The position numbers and the translations under genes were made by a program. From Sorex araneus (lineage: Eukaryota; Chordata; Mammalia; Eulipotyphla; Soricidae): a DNA stretch of 64,000 bases. The stretch is from positions 165,636,172-165,700,171 of the forward strand of contig NC_073305.1 of the NCBI RefSeq assembly GCF_027595985.1. Direction: 5' to 3'. The notes beneath the pieces are model-generated. The model was not told where the DNA came from and did not search any database. It worked only from the letters and a program-made list of their open reading frames with translations. Numbering within the stretch: the stretch's first letter is position 1; every line of letters starts with the position of its first letter. Positions 21,900 to 33,074 of this stretch are shown piece by piece.

Positions 21900-23317
21900 T
21901 TTATGACATCTGTGTGGTAGGCAGTCCTAAAATACATTGATAAGGTTTTCTACCCTCTATGCTTCATATACTCTCTAAACTTTTCAATAATTTAATGTGG
22001 AGCAATATGGCCCGTGAATCAATTTACTATTGGCATGAAGAGTAAATTATGAGTAAAACTCATGATCTGTGCATTTTTTGGATGAAGGTTGCAACCATGT
22101 AATTATTTGTCACACCTTCCATGAAGTCTGTTACTTATGAATGATATAATGAACAGTCATTTGAACACAGATTTCACGCAAATTGAATATTTAAAGAATG
22201 CCAGGAAAGTTCAAGTTTCAGACTTTCTTGAAGTAGAGTATATTATTAAAACTGTGAAAAACAAAGATGGATAGTCAAGCATAGGAGTTTGAACATTTTT
22301 ACGAGAATAAAATAAGTGAGAGAAGAATGGAATTTATACTGACATGAATGAGAAGTATGTGAGCCAGCTTTCAAAAAAATCTCAATTCCTTTCTTATAAT
22401 TTTAGAAATAAGCCCTTTGTATATGTGAATTATGTTTCAATTTTTAAAAAATAAATGTTCGAAGTCAAAAAAAGAAAAGAAAGAAAGAAATGAGCCATTT
22501 AATCAAAAGAAGCACATGAACACAACTTTAGACACAAAGAGAATTTGGATTATGGGATTCAGTCTACAGGACAAAAATAAACGGAATATAGAAGTAGTAT
22601 AGGTTTAGATAAATGCAAAGAAATTTGAAAACGAATATGTCATGCAATGATAATAAACTCTCAGCTGAACTAAGCCAAAAATGACAGAGAAAATATATTT
22701 GGTAAGATAAGCTAGAAAAAGGCATAATTCTTTTGCAGAACATTTCCACGTTCAGTTATGGCATAGAAATTTTTATCTAGTGAACTCCAACCCCCCCCCC
22801 ACAAAAGGGTGAAAACTGTATTAAATGCACCCCTCCCATATTCCTCCCCATGCTTGCTTTTGGAGGCATCTGAGAATAATCAAAGCTATTGGGACGAATG
22901 AAATAAGATTAGGGTTTGATTCCTGGAACCTAGGCTCTACACCTCCACCTCCACCCCAAGAGAGCTAGAAATAGAATGGGAAGGAGTCTCATGACAATTA
23001 AAAAAATTTCCAACTTCATGACATGTTTTACAAGACAGAACAATCCACAAACATCAATGTTTTCATTCTTACAATATCCCACAGAAAGACTTGGCAAGGT
23101 GATTTTAACTGTAGCTCACAGATAGCTTAAGTAATCTTCAGAGTAGTTGAATTCTCCAGGTCTCACTGACCAAGTAGCAGCACCGAAGGGAGGATTCTAG
23201 TCTAGAGATTCCACTCTTTCTCTCCTATGGCAGTCATCCTGAGGGGACTGCTCAGAATCCACTGTAGCAATTTAATTTTGGGGTAAATGTGTCTGGCTGA
23301 AATATGGGAGCCCCCTA
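21900..23317. other. Unassigned AT-rich stretch
   Basis: No repeat or gene recognised apart from a short GAAA-rich run near 22470-22490. Confidence 0.35.
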
Positions 23318-23402
23318 AAGGAGAGAGAGTAAAAGGGAATGTGCCTGCCACAGAGGTGGGGGTGGGTGGGAGGGATACTGGGATCATTACAGTAATAATA
23401 AC
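23318..23402 (+). mobile_element. L1 3' UTR fragment (G-rich part only)
   Basis: gagagagagtaaaaggga, tgcctgccacagaggtgggg and gggagggatactggg match the L1 purine/G-rich segment. The sequence then switches without a gap to an RTE-derived repeat. Confidence 0.75.
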
Positions 23403-23403
23403 A

Positions 23404-23556
23404 GGTGTCATTCCTTTGACCCTGAAAGATCCTCCAATCGTTGGGAAAGACGAGTAAGGAGAGGCTGCTAAAATCTCAGGGCTGGGACAAATGGAGACAT
23501 TACTGGCGCCCGCTCGAGTAAATTGATGAGTAACGAGATGACAGCGATACAGTGAA
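23404..23556 (+). mobile_element. RTE-derived repeat, 5'-truncated type b
   Basis: ccctgaaagatcctcc, gaaagacgagtaaggagagg, aaatctcagggctgggac, then atggagacattactggcgcc, gctcgagtaaattgatgag and a gatacagtga-type tail. Its end resembles type a while its middle is type b. Confidence 0.8.
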
Positions 23557-23684
23557 ATATATAATTATCCATGTCCACATTACATTATCAATGCCATCTT
23601 CAGTTGGTAATTCTATCTATAACTCATGTATTTTGATTTGGTCAGAAAGATCACAACTTATCTAGATCAAAAATTATAGATTAG

Positions 23685-23866
23685 GGGCTGGAGCATTAGC
23701 ACAGCGTGTAGGGCATTTACCTTGTACGCAGCTGACCCGGATTCGGGTCCCAGTATTCCATATGGTCTCCTGAGCACCGCCAGGGGAAATTCCTGAGTGC
23801 AGAGCCAGGAATGATCCCTGCGCATTGCCGAGTGTGACCCAAAAAGCAAAAAACAAAAAAAAAAAA
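23685..23866 (+). mobile_element. tRNA-derived SINE
   Basis: ggggctggagcattagcacag to gtgtgacccaaaaagcaaaa; near-complete. The flanks atagatta and agagatta give an imperfect target repeat. Confidence 0.93.
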
Positions 23867-26544
23867 TAGAGATTAAATACTTGTGTATCCCTTACCAAAT
23901 ATACTGTTTTGTACAGAGACAAATATGGGTGTCCTCTGTGCCCTGGCTCTTCAAATGAGACATAACCATATGCAGCGTTCTATTGCCTGGTTTCGTTTGG
24001 TTTTCTCATTAGGACTCTTCTCTTCCTCTGTGTATTTTACTTTGCTCGACATCTCCTCTTCTAGTCTGTGTGTTTCCAAGGCCTGGGATTTTTGTCAATT
24101 CCCTGCCCTCTCTTCTTGGAACCTCCCAAACCATTTCCTCAATGAATAGAGTACATGGGAAAACAGAGGCTCCTGGGGCAGTTGCTGCTTTGATGTCAGT
24201 TTTCATCAATCCCTTTATCTCCTCTGGACCTTTCTTCATTTTCAAACACTAAGCCGGGATTTCTGGGAGAGATCAGGAGTAATTTCAATGACCGTTTCAG
24301 TGAGACGATTCATTTGGAGTGTCGGTGATTTCACTTTTCCTCCACTTAAAGTCACAGGAAATCATTTTCTCCAGGTTGGCATTCCTGAGAGGCACAAGGC
24401 AAAGTAGAGGTGGAGATGGGTGGATGGTCAGGGAGCGTTTGTTTGCGAGGGACCTGTCAAGATGTATGAATCGTGACCCCAAGAAAAAGTGTCTGTTGAC
24501 TTGGGAATTTACGTAATTGCAAAGACGCATGTGGACTCGAGCTGGGGAGGACTGGGAAATTCACAGGGTCATAAGGCGCACCATAGTTTGTGTCTCAGCA
24601 TCTTCTCTCTGCACATCTGTTCCACTTTCCTTTTTGGGCTTCACTTACCAATTTCCGCTGCTTACTCATAATTTCTGTTTCCTTCCAGTTCACAGGACTT
24701 CGTCTACCTCAGGGCTTCATTTCACCACTGTGCCGCCCCCCCCCAATGCCCCCCAACCCCGCTTCTGACAGATTCTCACAATTGCTCAAACTCTGGGTGT
24801 CCAACAGGGCAGAGCACAGTCCGGCTCTGACGTGAGCTCACCCGTTTCTCTTCTGATACCTTTCAGAATTGGAAAGGGTTTCCTAAGCCCTAATGTCTGT
24901 CCCAGGAACTTTGATCACAGAAGGTAGATAAGAATCGACCGCCCCCCCCACCCTGCATCACACACACACTTACACTCTTGTCAACACTGTACAATGGGTC
25001 TCTATTCTGATGGTTGTTTATTTAACTCTAACAACTTCACTTTGACCTTGAGAAGTGCTCTAGGACACTGACATTGATTTATGAGCCCCATCTTCCATGC
25101 CTTTTCCTGCCACTTGCAACTTGAATGCTTGAACTCAGCTACTCAGCTTTGTTTTTGGAAATTCCTGCCCCAACTTTTCAATAGGCGGTCCTGCAGTTTC
25201 CGTCAAAGCCGGGGACAGAGAGTAGCCTTTGTTTTTAGGGGCATGTTCAGGGGATATTTATTTTTGTTCTGAGACTAGTTCAGAACCACATTTTACAAAA
25301 TGTCTTGCTCTGTAGGTTATTGTTTCTGAAAAGGAAAGTCCTATTAAAATGACTTTGTTTTGAATGTAGAGGTTTTTTTTTTTTTTAAAAGATTGGGGCA
25401 CATTTCAAAAACTAGGAGGGGACTGAAGTTGAGCTTAAATGTCTGCCAATACTTTTCAAAATAAGAAACTATAAAGAGATTGTTGTTTGCAGTCAAGTGA
25501 CATAGAGAAAAGTCTGGGAGTATTCATATTGCCGGAGTCTTGTTTTCTGCTGCTATAAAGAAACAGTTACCAAGAAATAGTATCTAGGAGCAGAGCCCAC
25601 AAATTTGATATCTGAGTCTTAGTCACATGTCATTTTGATTCTGAACATCTGTCACTAGGAGATAAAATTCACTCCTCTTTTCTGTGCTTTATGATATTGT
25701 GTTTAATTCCTAATGTGCTGAAAAATGCTAATCTGTGTTTGTCACAGTGTAACCTAAAATATACTTCCTTTAAGAAAACAACAGGCTGAACCCAACCATA
25801 GAAATGATATTTACGTTGTAAATCAAATTTGTTTCCAAGCCTTTGCTTCTTTGGTCAGACACTGAAACAATTTACTAAGTATAATCGTTACTTCCTCATT
25901 CTTTCAGGGGTGTTAGTTTTAATGCCTCATAACCACAATTTGCCTCAAATACAAACACACAGAATCAAATAATTTGACAGTTGATTGTCAAATATTTTAC
26001 ATTGCAGGTATCTTTTAAAGCGTGCAATGTTTTCTTAAACATCTCCAGACTGAAAATTGCTTGATTCTTCACGCCACTATTTTAATTTTATGAAGGAAAT
26101 AAAGTGGAGCTTCCTGGGATAATCCAAAAGTAGGAGAGATTTGCTCTGGGCAATGCTGACGTGGTGGCACCCGGGCAGGTTCTCTGCATACCTGTCGGGT
26201 CATGTCTCTTGGCTGGGAAAGTCTCCTTTGCTCCTCAAAGCCTTGGGCTCTGATCCAATCGGTCTCACCCACACTTCTGGGTCTATTGCTTACCACTTCT
26301 TCCTCCACACGTCCTCCACGAAACGGCCACTGGGTCTACTACAGATCTGGGGAAAACGACCCAGGCACTTGCAGTGCCTTTATCAGACCTACATGGCAGA
26401 AAGCACGAAGGCGGGAGAGCTGTCTCTCAGCTTTCTTCATCTGTAGTCATCTAACCCTACTGTCATAAACACTTCTTGACTCAGCAAAGCTGACTCAGGC
26501 TCAGCTGCTCTTCTTATTGACTTCTTTCAAATTTCACAGAGCGG
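23867..26544. other. 2.7-kb repeat-poor stretch
   Basis: The longest interval without a recognised retroelement. No open frame here has a protein family signature I know. C-rich runs occur at 24733-24750 and 24941-24950. Confidence 0.4.
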
Positions 26545-26712
26545 GGAGCCAGAGAGATAGTCCAGGGCACATTCCTTACATGCAGTTAATTGCGATTCAG
26601 TCCCTGACACCTCAGTTCACTGAACACCACCAGGAGTCATCCCTGAGCACAGAGCCAGGAGCAAACCCTGGGCACTAGTGATATGGTTGCAACCTCCAAA
26701 ATAAATAAACGG
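26545..26712 (+). mobile_element. Old SINE
   Basis: ggggagccagagagatagtcc, decayed B box (gcgattcagtccc), accaccaggagtcatcc, gagcacagagccaggagc. Confidence 0.82.
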
Positions 26713-26735
26713 ATAATAAAAACGTTTGTTTAATG

Positions 26736-26825
26736 GTGGCCTGGGAGGCAGAATAGGGATAAAGTTACCTATCTAGCAGATACTATGTCACACCTGAGTT
26801 CGAGTCCCAGCACCATATTCCCAAC
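26736..26825 (+). mobile_element. SINE head fragment
   Basis: ggtggcctgggaggcagaat and a well-kept B box (gagttcgagtcccagcacc) without the following body. Confidence 0.6.
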
Positions 26826-27757
26826 ATGGATGCACTGGCCAGATGACCTCAGCCTTAGCATTGAATTACTGACTCATTTGGCCAATAAAATTGCCATTGG
26901 ACTCCAACCCCTCACCCACTGGGCCTCCTGAGCTCTGCATGAGAGCACGCCCCTCCCCCAACAAAATGAAAAATGCAGCTTCATAAAAATAAGCATAATA
27001 TGCATGAATATGAATCTCTAATACAGGTGTTTGCCAAGAAGAGCTGCAGGCACCCAGAGGCTCTGCCACGGCTGTTCTCTCCACCTCATTGTTAGCTTTG
27101 TGGGACCTGTTGGTTTGAGCAGCTGGTCGTCCCTGTATTAGGTGTCTGTCACCTTTCTTTCAGGACTCAAACAGCAGTCACACTGGTCTCTCAGTTCCTC
27201 AAACATGTTAGCCTCTTTCTCCGCTCCTTGTGTAACCCCCTCTTACCCTCCTCACTTGGCTAAGCCTTACTGTCCTGTCACATTCAACATAAATGTCACC
27301 TCAGAGCCACTTTCCCCAGCTGATCTCTTCCACTTCTTCCTCCTCACGTTTTGCTTTTGAATTTTACATAGGACTTATTGTTTTGGAACGAAGTTTGTAA
27401 GTGCCAAGAGAATTGGGTTGAAACGTTAATTTCTAGTGTGTTGTGAGGGCTCAGTAAGTATGGGTTCAAAGAAATAATAAATCTCTCAATGAATGAAGTT
27501 CCCCGCCCCGTCTTTCCTCATAGCTCTATGTATGTTAAGAAGGGCTGAACGTCTCTGAGAGAAGACCCTGATTTTCCCAAGGTAGTATATGTATGTACTC
27601 TGTAAACCAAACAATGAATAATTTAGAGAAAAATTTAGAACACTCATCCCAAGAGACATATGGTATTTTATTTCATTTAAGTTACCTCAGTTACTGCCAG
27701 GCACCACTTAACTAAAAGTTCCGTTTCCTCATTTGTATCTAGTTTCCTCATTTGTAT
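26826..27757. other. Unassigned non-coding stretch
   Basis: No recognised features. Confidence 0.35.
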
Positions 27758-27760
27758 CTA
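27722..27760 (+). repeat. Perfect 19-bp tandem duplication
   Basis: gtttcctcatttgtatcta is present twice without a spacer. Confidence 0.95.
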
Positions 27761-27872
27761 GAATAAAGCTTCATCCACTTGCTTCTTGGTTATTGCTCCT
27801 TTATAGAACTTGACTTGTTCATAGGGATTTTTGGCTTTTGTATAAAAAAGTTCTTCCACATGACTTTCCGTG
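27758..27872 (-). other. Open frame after an acceptor-like site; unproven exon
   Basis: On the reverse strand, tttaaattacag at about 27873-27884 looks like a splice acceptor. It is followed by 38 open codons ending EALF and a TAG at 27758-27760. I do not recognise the peptide, and a short frame like this can occur by chance. Confidence 0.15.
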
Positions 27873-27935
27873 AACTGTAATTTAAACATATTTAAACTGT
27901 AATTTAAACATTCCTTGAACTGTAATTTAAACACA
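27873..27935. repeat. Short degenerate tandem repeat
   Basis: aactgtaatttaaaca occurs three times in about 60 bp with variable spacers. Confidence 0.9.
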
Positions 27936-27986
27936 TGACAATTAGGAAAGTAACACATTTAAAATTATTATATTATATTATCTGAA

Positions 27987-28246
27987 GGGCTGGAGTGATG
28001 GCACAGCGGGTAGGGCGTTTGCTTTACACACGGCCAACCCTGGTTCGATTCCTCCGTCCTTCTCGGAGAGCCCAGCAAGCTACCGAGAGTATCCCGCCCA
28101 CACGGCAGACCTGGCAAGCTCCCTATGGCGTATTGGACATGCCAAAAACCAGGAACAACAAGTCACGTTGGTGCTTACTGTTATTGGTGTCCACTCAAGC
28201 AAATTGATGAGCAATGGCATGACTGTGATACAGTGATGCAGTGATA
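27987..28246 (+). mobile_element. Full-length RTE-tailed SINE (type a)
   Basis: Head gggctggagtgatggcacag, B box ggttcgattcc, hairpin-rich middle (ctcggagagcc, ctaccgagag), tattggacatgcc, then the RTE-derived gtccactcaagcaaattgatgag and a gtgatacagtgatgcagtg tail. The 8-bp repeat tatctgaa flanks it at 27979-27986 and 28247-28254. Confidence 0.93.
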
Positions 28247-28351
28247 TATCTGAATTTCCAAATTAAATGTTAGGCCATTAGCATTCTATAAAGATATTAC
28301 AAAATCAATAAATACAAAAATGATAAAAATGGTCAGAATTTTATGAGAATA

Positions 28352-28531
28352 CATTTTTTTGTTTTGTTTTGTTTTTTGAGCAACACTCGAGCTGTGCTCA
28401 GGGATCATGCCTGGAAGTGTTCAGGCTTCCAGGGAAAAATCCCTGAGAACAGCATCAAACATGATGCTGAGGAAGAGCCGTGGCTTGGCCGTGGGCAGGG
28501 CTTTACCTGCTATGTTCTCCCTTCAGCCCTA
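28352..28531 (-). mobile_element. Diverged SINE
   Basis: Reverse strand: GTTTT-rich tail complement, gagctgtgctcaggg, aggctt block, ggctttacctgctatg, ttcagccct. Confidence 0.65.
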
Positions 28532-29851
28532 GAAGGAATCTTTTACCACAGAAGTTTAATACTGTCTCTGTAATAAAATATAAAGCTTTAATTTAATATA
28601 AACGTAGCAGTTGGTATTTTATTATTTTCATGATTGGCACTTTTGAAAAGCTAAGAGTCAGTTCTCAAGTTCCATGTAACTGTTATAATAGAAACATATG
28701 TATTCAGTCAGAATTTAAAAAAGCAAACCAGTATTTTTAACTATGAATTCCAGTCAGGAATTATGTTTCAGGAAGAATAGCTTGCATGGATCCATACAGG
28801 AGAACATTCGGTAGCACATTGGGGAATATCTTTAAATGTTTTTTTGGAGAGGATGCAAAAGCCTACGTAGGTTTTTCTATAGCTACCTATAATAGACACT
28901 GAATGGGTAATATTAAACATTTGTAAAGGAACTTCAGTGGTAGTTAAGACAATATCTATGTTACTTTTTGATCAACTAACATAAAATAAAAGCAAAATTG
29001 ACCAGGAAAACAGATAAGGAGAGGTCAACAGGTCCTTAAATATTATTAATACTAACAGAACCCTGATAGGAGACAGAAAGTATAGCATTTCCATCATTCC
29101 AGTCCTGGTTTCTGTCCTGAGTCCTGGGTTAGATAGAGCATTATTTTAAATCTGCTTTCAATTAGACCTATACTCTGAGAACTATCTGCAAGACCCATCA
29201 TTATCTGCAGGGTAAGCCATTTTGCTAAAGAAAGTTTCCTTTTAATTTAGCATGTGGGATTGAAAAAAAGCACCAAAGATGTTAGCAAAGTTTATCCTAA
29301 ATCAAATCCTCTAATTATAAAATAATCCAACTGCTTTCTGTTACCATAGACTTTTGTACAAATGTTTAAGAACAGAAAATTATTCTTGACTTCCATAATT
29401 AGCTTTTTAATGGAAGACAGTTGTTTCTTTTATGTATCTCTGCATCATTTTAGTAAGAGAAAATTTTTGATCTAATCTGCATATTGGATTCCCAGAGTCA
29501 TTTGAGGATTATCCAAAGACCCAGTCAAGAGTCAAGAAGGTGCCATGACATTTGCTGGTTACTGGGAAGGAGAGTCTTCTTCCCAGGCAGGTGGAAGTCT
29601 TAGTGGAGGAAGAAACTTACAGGGTTTCCCGTTCTGCTACCATGAAGAATCAGAAACCAGAGGCTGCAGAGTGAGAAGATGGGTAGAGAGATGACCAAGA
29701 TTGACTGTCTTGAGCCTTAAATGCAGCCACATTTATTTTACCTTATTGCTTAGGCCAATTCCAGTTCAATGGTTTGCAACCAAGAACATAGAATTGATAC
29801 ATTTTCTTATTCAGAAGGCTAAAACACTATATTTTAAATAATTATATCCTT
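28532..29851. other. Unassigned AT-rich stretch
   Basis: No recognised feature. Confidence 0.35.
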
Positions 29852-29945
29852 TGGGGCCACACTCAGTAGTACTCAGGAACTCTTTCTGACTCGGTGCTCT
29901 GACTCTGACCCCTGAGACATGAATTCATCATGAGAGTATCCCACA
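29852..29945 (-). mobile_element. SINE fragment
   Basis: tttggggccacactcagtag and actcaggaactctttctgac follow the 3' end of the reverse-strand SINE; the head part is unrecognisable. Confidence 0.55.
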
Positions 29946-30102
29946 GAGTAGATATGCCCTACATTCTTTCATCTAATAAAGAGTTCTTGCGTTTATATTT
30001 TTATTTGCTTTAAATACCTTACTCTAAACATTCATTATAATTCTATGAGTTTCTTGATATCTTATATGGATTTCTTGTTTACATAATATACATAAACTCC
30101 TG

Positions 30103-30272
30103 GGGCTGGAGTGATAGCATAGCGGATAGGGCATTTGTTTTGCATGTGGGTGACCAGAGTTCAATCCCCAGCATCTCATATGGTCCCCTGAGCACTGCCA
30201 GGAGTAATTCCTTAGTGCAGAGCCAGAAGTAACCCCTGAGCATAGCTGGGTGTGACCCCAAAATACAAAATA
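30103..30272 (+). mobile_element. tRNA-derived SINE
   Basis: Near-complete copy with B box gagttcaatcccc. It shows the body built from three related units: 30187-30209, 30210-30234 and 30235-30257, each starting CCT(G/T)AG. Confidence 0.93.
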
Positions 30273-30276
30273 CGTA

Positions 30277-30380
30277 GCACTGCACTGTAGCACTGTCATC
30301 CCGTTGTTCATCAGTTTGCTCGAACAGGCACCAGTACCATCTCCATTATGAGACTTGTTACTGTTTTTGACATATAAAAT
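30277..30380 (-). mobile_element. RTE-tailed SINE, 5'-truncated
   Basis: Tail cactgtag..cactgtcatcccg, then the RTE-derived tttgctcgaacaggcacc and gagacttgttactg; the head and middle are missing. Confidence 0.88.
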
Positions 30381-30410
30381 ATGTACATATATTTTATATA
30401 TATGTACGTA

Positions 30411-30655
30411 TTGTCACTGTCACTGTCACTGTCATCCTGTTGCTCATCAATTTGCTCGAGCGGCACCAGTAACGTCTCCATTGTGAGACTTTTTGTTACT
30501 GTTTTTGACATATCAAAAATGCCATGGGTAGCTTGCCAGGCTCTGCCACACGGGCAAGATACTCTCGGTAGCTTGCCGGGCTTCCCCAGAGGGGTGGAGG
30601 GATCAAACCCGAGTACAAGGCAAATGCCCTACTGCTGTGCTATTGCTCCAGCCCC
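30411..30655 (-). mobile_element. Full-length RTE-tailed SINE (type a)
   Basis: Tail is (CACTGT)n on the + strand, then catcctgttgctcatcaatt, hairpin-rich middle, and a tRNA head ending ctgtgctattgctccagcccc. tacgta-containing flanks (30405-30410, 30661-30666) suggest a target repeat; the B box complement is degraded (gatcaaacccgag). Confidence 0.92.
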
Positions 30656-30683
30656 ATATATACGTAACTCCATTTTTACGAAG

Positions 30684-30788
30684 AAGGTGGACACCGGTGA
30701 AGGGATTGGTGTTGGAAATTGTATACCTGGAACTTGATCATGAATAACTTTGTACCTTTGTAATTTATGATTCAATAATTTAAAAAAA
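30684..30788 (+). mobile_element. L1 3' UTR end fragment
   Basis: gaaggtggacaccggtgaag, ggtgttggaaattgtatacc, then gaacttgatcatgaataactt and a gattcaataattt end. Confidence 0.85.
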
Positions 30789-30807
30789 TTCCATATAGCT
30801 AATCATT

Positions 30808-30994
30808 ATATTATTATTATTATTATTATTATTTTGCTTTTTAACACCGGCAATGCACAGGGGTTACTCTTGGCTCTACACTCAGTAATTACCCCTGGTG
30901 GGTTTTGAAGGACCATATGGGATGCTGGGAATCGAACCTGGGTTGGCCGCTTTCAAGGCAAATGCCCTACCCGCTGTGCTATTGCTCCAGCCCC
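30808..30994 (-). mobile_element. SINE with 9-bp target-site duplication
   Basis: An (ATT)n tract at 30811-30833 replaces the usual poly T start. The direct repeat ctaatcatt lies at 30799-30807 and 30995-31003. Confidence 0.93.
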
Positions 30995-31561
30995 CTAATC
31001 ATTGTACTGATTAGGGATTTCACACCATTCACTTTCATGTGATGATTCATATATGAAACTTAATCACTGTACTTCTTTGGGTTTTTTTCCTGCTTGATTC
31101 GCATCTTTTAATATTTCTTTTTCTATATGTTTTCATGGGCCTTTTCTATAGGAAACCTTCCCCTAGTGAGTCTCTCCGTTCCTCTATTTTTCTTTTAACT
31201 GTTTCTGTTCCAGATTTTTTTGTTTTGTTTAGTTTGTGGTTATCATGAGGTTTGAATCAGTCTATATCTAAGATAGTCTTTTTGGTGCTTGTAAACCTCA
31301 TCATTTTTGTACTAAATTGATTCTGTCTAGTCTTCTTCCTCTTTGATTTTTTTTTGGTTGTTGTTGTCCTATTATTTTTTTCCCCAAGTTCATATCAGAG
31401 GGGTAATGTGCCAAGTATGCAATAAGATTTAAGGGAGGCTCATGTCACACAAATGTGTGAAGGCCCAATCATCATTCTTATGAACCAGAAAAGGATCTTG
31501 TTGTCTTATTTTATTTCTGTTTGTGTTCCTGATTCTACCTTACTATTTATTTTCAACTCAG

Positions 31562-31985
31562 TTTTTTTTTAATTTATTTTCTATTGAGTCACCGTGAGAT
31601 GCACAGTCACAAAACTATTCATGATCGGGTTTCAGTCATACAATGTTCCAACACCCATCCCTCCACCAGGGTATGTTTTCCACTGCCAATAATCCCAGTT
31701 TCGTCCTACCACCCACCCCTACCCACAGTCTGCCTCGATGGCAGGCATTTTTCCTCTCTCTCTCCCTCTCTCTCTCTCTCTCCCCCCCGCCCCCGTCTTC
31801 CTCTCCCCTCCCCCTCCCCTCCCCCTCCCCTCCCCCGTCCCCTCCCCTCCCCTCCCCCTCCCCTCCCCTCCCCTCCCCTCCCCTCCCCTTCCCTTCCCCT
31901 CCCCTTCCCTCCCCTTCCCACATTATGGTTTGCAGTACAGATAATGAGGAATTATGTTTGTTCCTTTACCTACTTTCAGCATGCA
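31562..31985 (-). mobile_element. L1 3' UTR, antisense, with expanded C-rich tract
   Basis: ttctattgagtcaccgtgag, tgttccaacacccatccctc and a later cattatggtttgcagtac bracket a long CCCCT-type tract. Nested in the old L1. Confidence 0.9.
31779..31919. repeat. (CCCCT)n polypyrimidine tract
   Basis: About 140 bp of nearly pure C/T with CCCCT and CCCCTCC units, grown from the L1 3' UTR polypurine segment (reverse strand is G-rich). Confidence 0.95.
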
Positions 31986-32340
31986 GTTCTTACTCAAGGT
32001 TTTATATTCTTTTGTTTTTTTCCTTTTCCTCTCCAAAATTGTCTTCTAAGATTTCCTGCAGTGCAAGTTTGGGGGTGTTAAAGTCATGACTTTCGTTTTT
32101 TGCAAAAAACTTTAATTTCTCATATTTGACTGATAATTTGGTGAATTTTCTTGGCTAGAATTTTGTCTTTTAGAACATACCACTCCACTCTAGAGTTTCT
32201 GCTGAGAAATCTGGTGCTGGCCTCATTCAGGTCCTCTCTATGCTATATATGTTTTTCTTGAGCAATCTTTATAATAGTTTTTCTTTATTGATAATTTTTG
32301 ATAGTTTAACAATGACGCTCTTGGTGTATGTCCTTTTCTT

Positions 32341-32790
32341 GTTTTCTTTTGGTTCCAAAGACTTATTCAAGAACTAGTGGAAAACAGTCCAGGTAAATGA
32401 ACTTTAATCCTCTTCTTCTTTATTTTGGCTAATCTGCAAGTAATGCAATTCATAATTCTCTTTGCAGTTATGCGCAACCAATAGTGCAGGTTATTCTTCT
32501 TCAAATACATGTTGGTGAGATGTTTCAAATACCTCGTGGGAAAAGGCACCCTAGAGTTAGCAGTTAACTTGTTCTTGCTCCATTCTGTGTCCACAACCCC
32601 GTGCCACCCCACCCCCAAAGATTTCCAGTTTTATTGTTCACTTGATTTGCTCCTGAAATAGCTAAAATAGATCCCACAAATGTCCCTGATTCTGTCTTCA
32701 ACAGGAATCTACAGTCCAGGGTGAGCCTGTAAAATGTAACCTCAGTTATGTTGTCATAGTCTAAGGATTTACTTTTATTTGCCAAGGTCC
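32341..32790 (-). pseudogene. RPL22: Processed pseudogene of ribosomal protein L22
   Basis: RPL22 is a large-subunit ribosomal protein; this is an intronless, broken copy. On the reverse strand two overlapping frames carry it. About 32600-32745 encodes an LTLDC...TGNL-like N-terminal half. About 32400-32600 encodes the [16 protein letters not shown] segment and the WLR that follows, which is the most recognisable block. A frameshift near 32600 separates them, and the acidic C-terminal tail is shortened and out of frame. The 3' UTR (gttcttgaataag, then ggaacc) also matches, followed by an A-rich stretch. The first 20 or so codons are too decayed to place the start. The RPL22L1 paralogue is a less likely parent because of the 3' UTR match, which I made from memory. 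Confidence 0.87.
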
Positions 32791-33074
32791 TTCCCTTTCA
32801 TCTTTTGTTTTTGTTTTTCAAAAATGATCTCTTTTTACCATTTTTATCAAGGAATGGGGATTCATACTATTGTTCATTATACTTTTTATATAGACATCAT
32901 TGTAACACCATACCCATCACGATCATACATGCTTCCCTTCACAAGTGTCCCAAGCCCTTCACACCAGTAGATAAGCCCAATTCTATAGACGGAATCTCTA
33001 GTTCCAATGATTTGGGCCATTTGTCATTCCCTTAGCATGTTTCCTCATATCTCACATATGAAAGAGATTTTTTA

